Assembly: GCA_025517485.1 (NCBI GenBank)
Contig: JAOPKB010000026.1
Coordinates: 1-32,958 of the forward strand
DNA: 32,958 nucleotides
DNA from: Natronoglomus mannanivorans
Lineage (GTDB): Archaea; Halobacteriota; Halobacteria; Halobacteriales; Natrialbaceae
Direction: 5' to 3'
In this document: positions 32,897 to 32,958 of the stretch, one piece after another
How the letters are laid out: every line of letters starts with the position of its first letter
Position numbering within the stretch: the stretch's first letter is position 1
Notes under the pieces: model-generated
The model's database searches: none
Told to the model about the DNA's origin: nothing
Seen by the model: the letters and a program-made list of their open reading frames with translations, nothing else
Made by a program: the position numbers and the translations under genes

Positions 32897-32958
32897 GGAG
32901 CTCACGTGAACTACCCCACCCTACTCGCTCACGGCTGACGCCGTTCGCTCCTTGAGGG
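32897..32958. mobile_element. IS200/IS605-like terminus at the window edge
   Basis: The last 60 bases (from GGGGAGCTCACGTGAACTACCCC) contain the start of a stem (CTACCCCACCC ... TTGAGGG) that resembles the hairpin ends of haloarchaeal IS200/IS605 elements. The mate strand would continue beyond the window. It parallels the hairpin at positions 1-31. Confidence 0.45.

Overview
The window reads as haloarchaeal DNA. The proteins are strongly acidic and D/E-rich, and the genes are GC-rich with heavy GAC/GAG/TCG codon use. Several genes have archaeal TATA boxes 25-30 nt before the start codon with no leader. Haloarchaeal families recur: an Lrp-type regulator with a TRASH domain, a SHOCT protein, bacterio-opsin-activator-era style histidine kinases, and IS200/IS605-type ends. 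AT-rich hypothetical genes, a decayed kinase, a tnpB-like remnant and IS-like termini at both window edges point to a plasmid or an accessory island rather than core chromosome. No rRNA, tRNA or CRISPR array was recognised.

Layout. 1-1040 is AT-rich and mosaic: an IS-like end, a cut-off gene, one hypothetical gene and a 54-residue gene divergent from a helix-hairpin-helix protein (1043-2095). 2442-4798 looks like a plasmid-type module: a coiled-coil protein, three small genes with 4-nt overlaps, and a divergent winged-helix protein. 5101-5586 is a lone zinc-site hypothetical gene.

5761-13422 (minus strand) is a compact four-gene DNA-end-processing operon, mre11-rad50-nurA-herA, read from a strong TATA box at 13445-13454. 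Divergent from it, 13672-16184 (plus strand) is an overlapping queD-queE-folE-queC operon that should make preQ0 (7-cyano-7-deazaguanine) from GTP. Convergent with queC are a 790-residue protein made almost wholly of homing-endonuclease-associated (HNH-associated) repeats and a PD-(D/E)XK nuclease. A pentapeptide-repeat protein with a coupled small gene follows at 20039-21698.

21874-25400 holds an intact histidine kinase, a decayed divergent kinase and about 1.4 kb of nearly gene-free DNA with a long inverted repeat. 25405-29439 is a copper-resistance locus: CopA ATPase, its Lrp/TRASH regulator, a CopZ-like chaperone and a Met-rich SHOCT membrane protein. After an IS200/IS605-like remnant (about 29450-29625), 30257-32881 carries a small conserved protein, a protein resembling the TGT/DpdA-like DUF6610 family, a pirin and a hypothetical protein.

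The most interesting possibility is a 7-deazaguanine-linked DNA modification and processing system. It would combine preQ0 synthesis with a GTP cyclohydrolase of the FolE type, an Mre11-Rad50-NurA-HerA machine, two nuclease-related proteins and, 14 kb away, a candidate base-exchange enzyme. The parts are visible in the sequence; the functional link is inference. Haloarchaea also need preQ0 for archaeosine in tRNA, which is the simpler explanation for the que genes.
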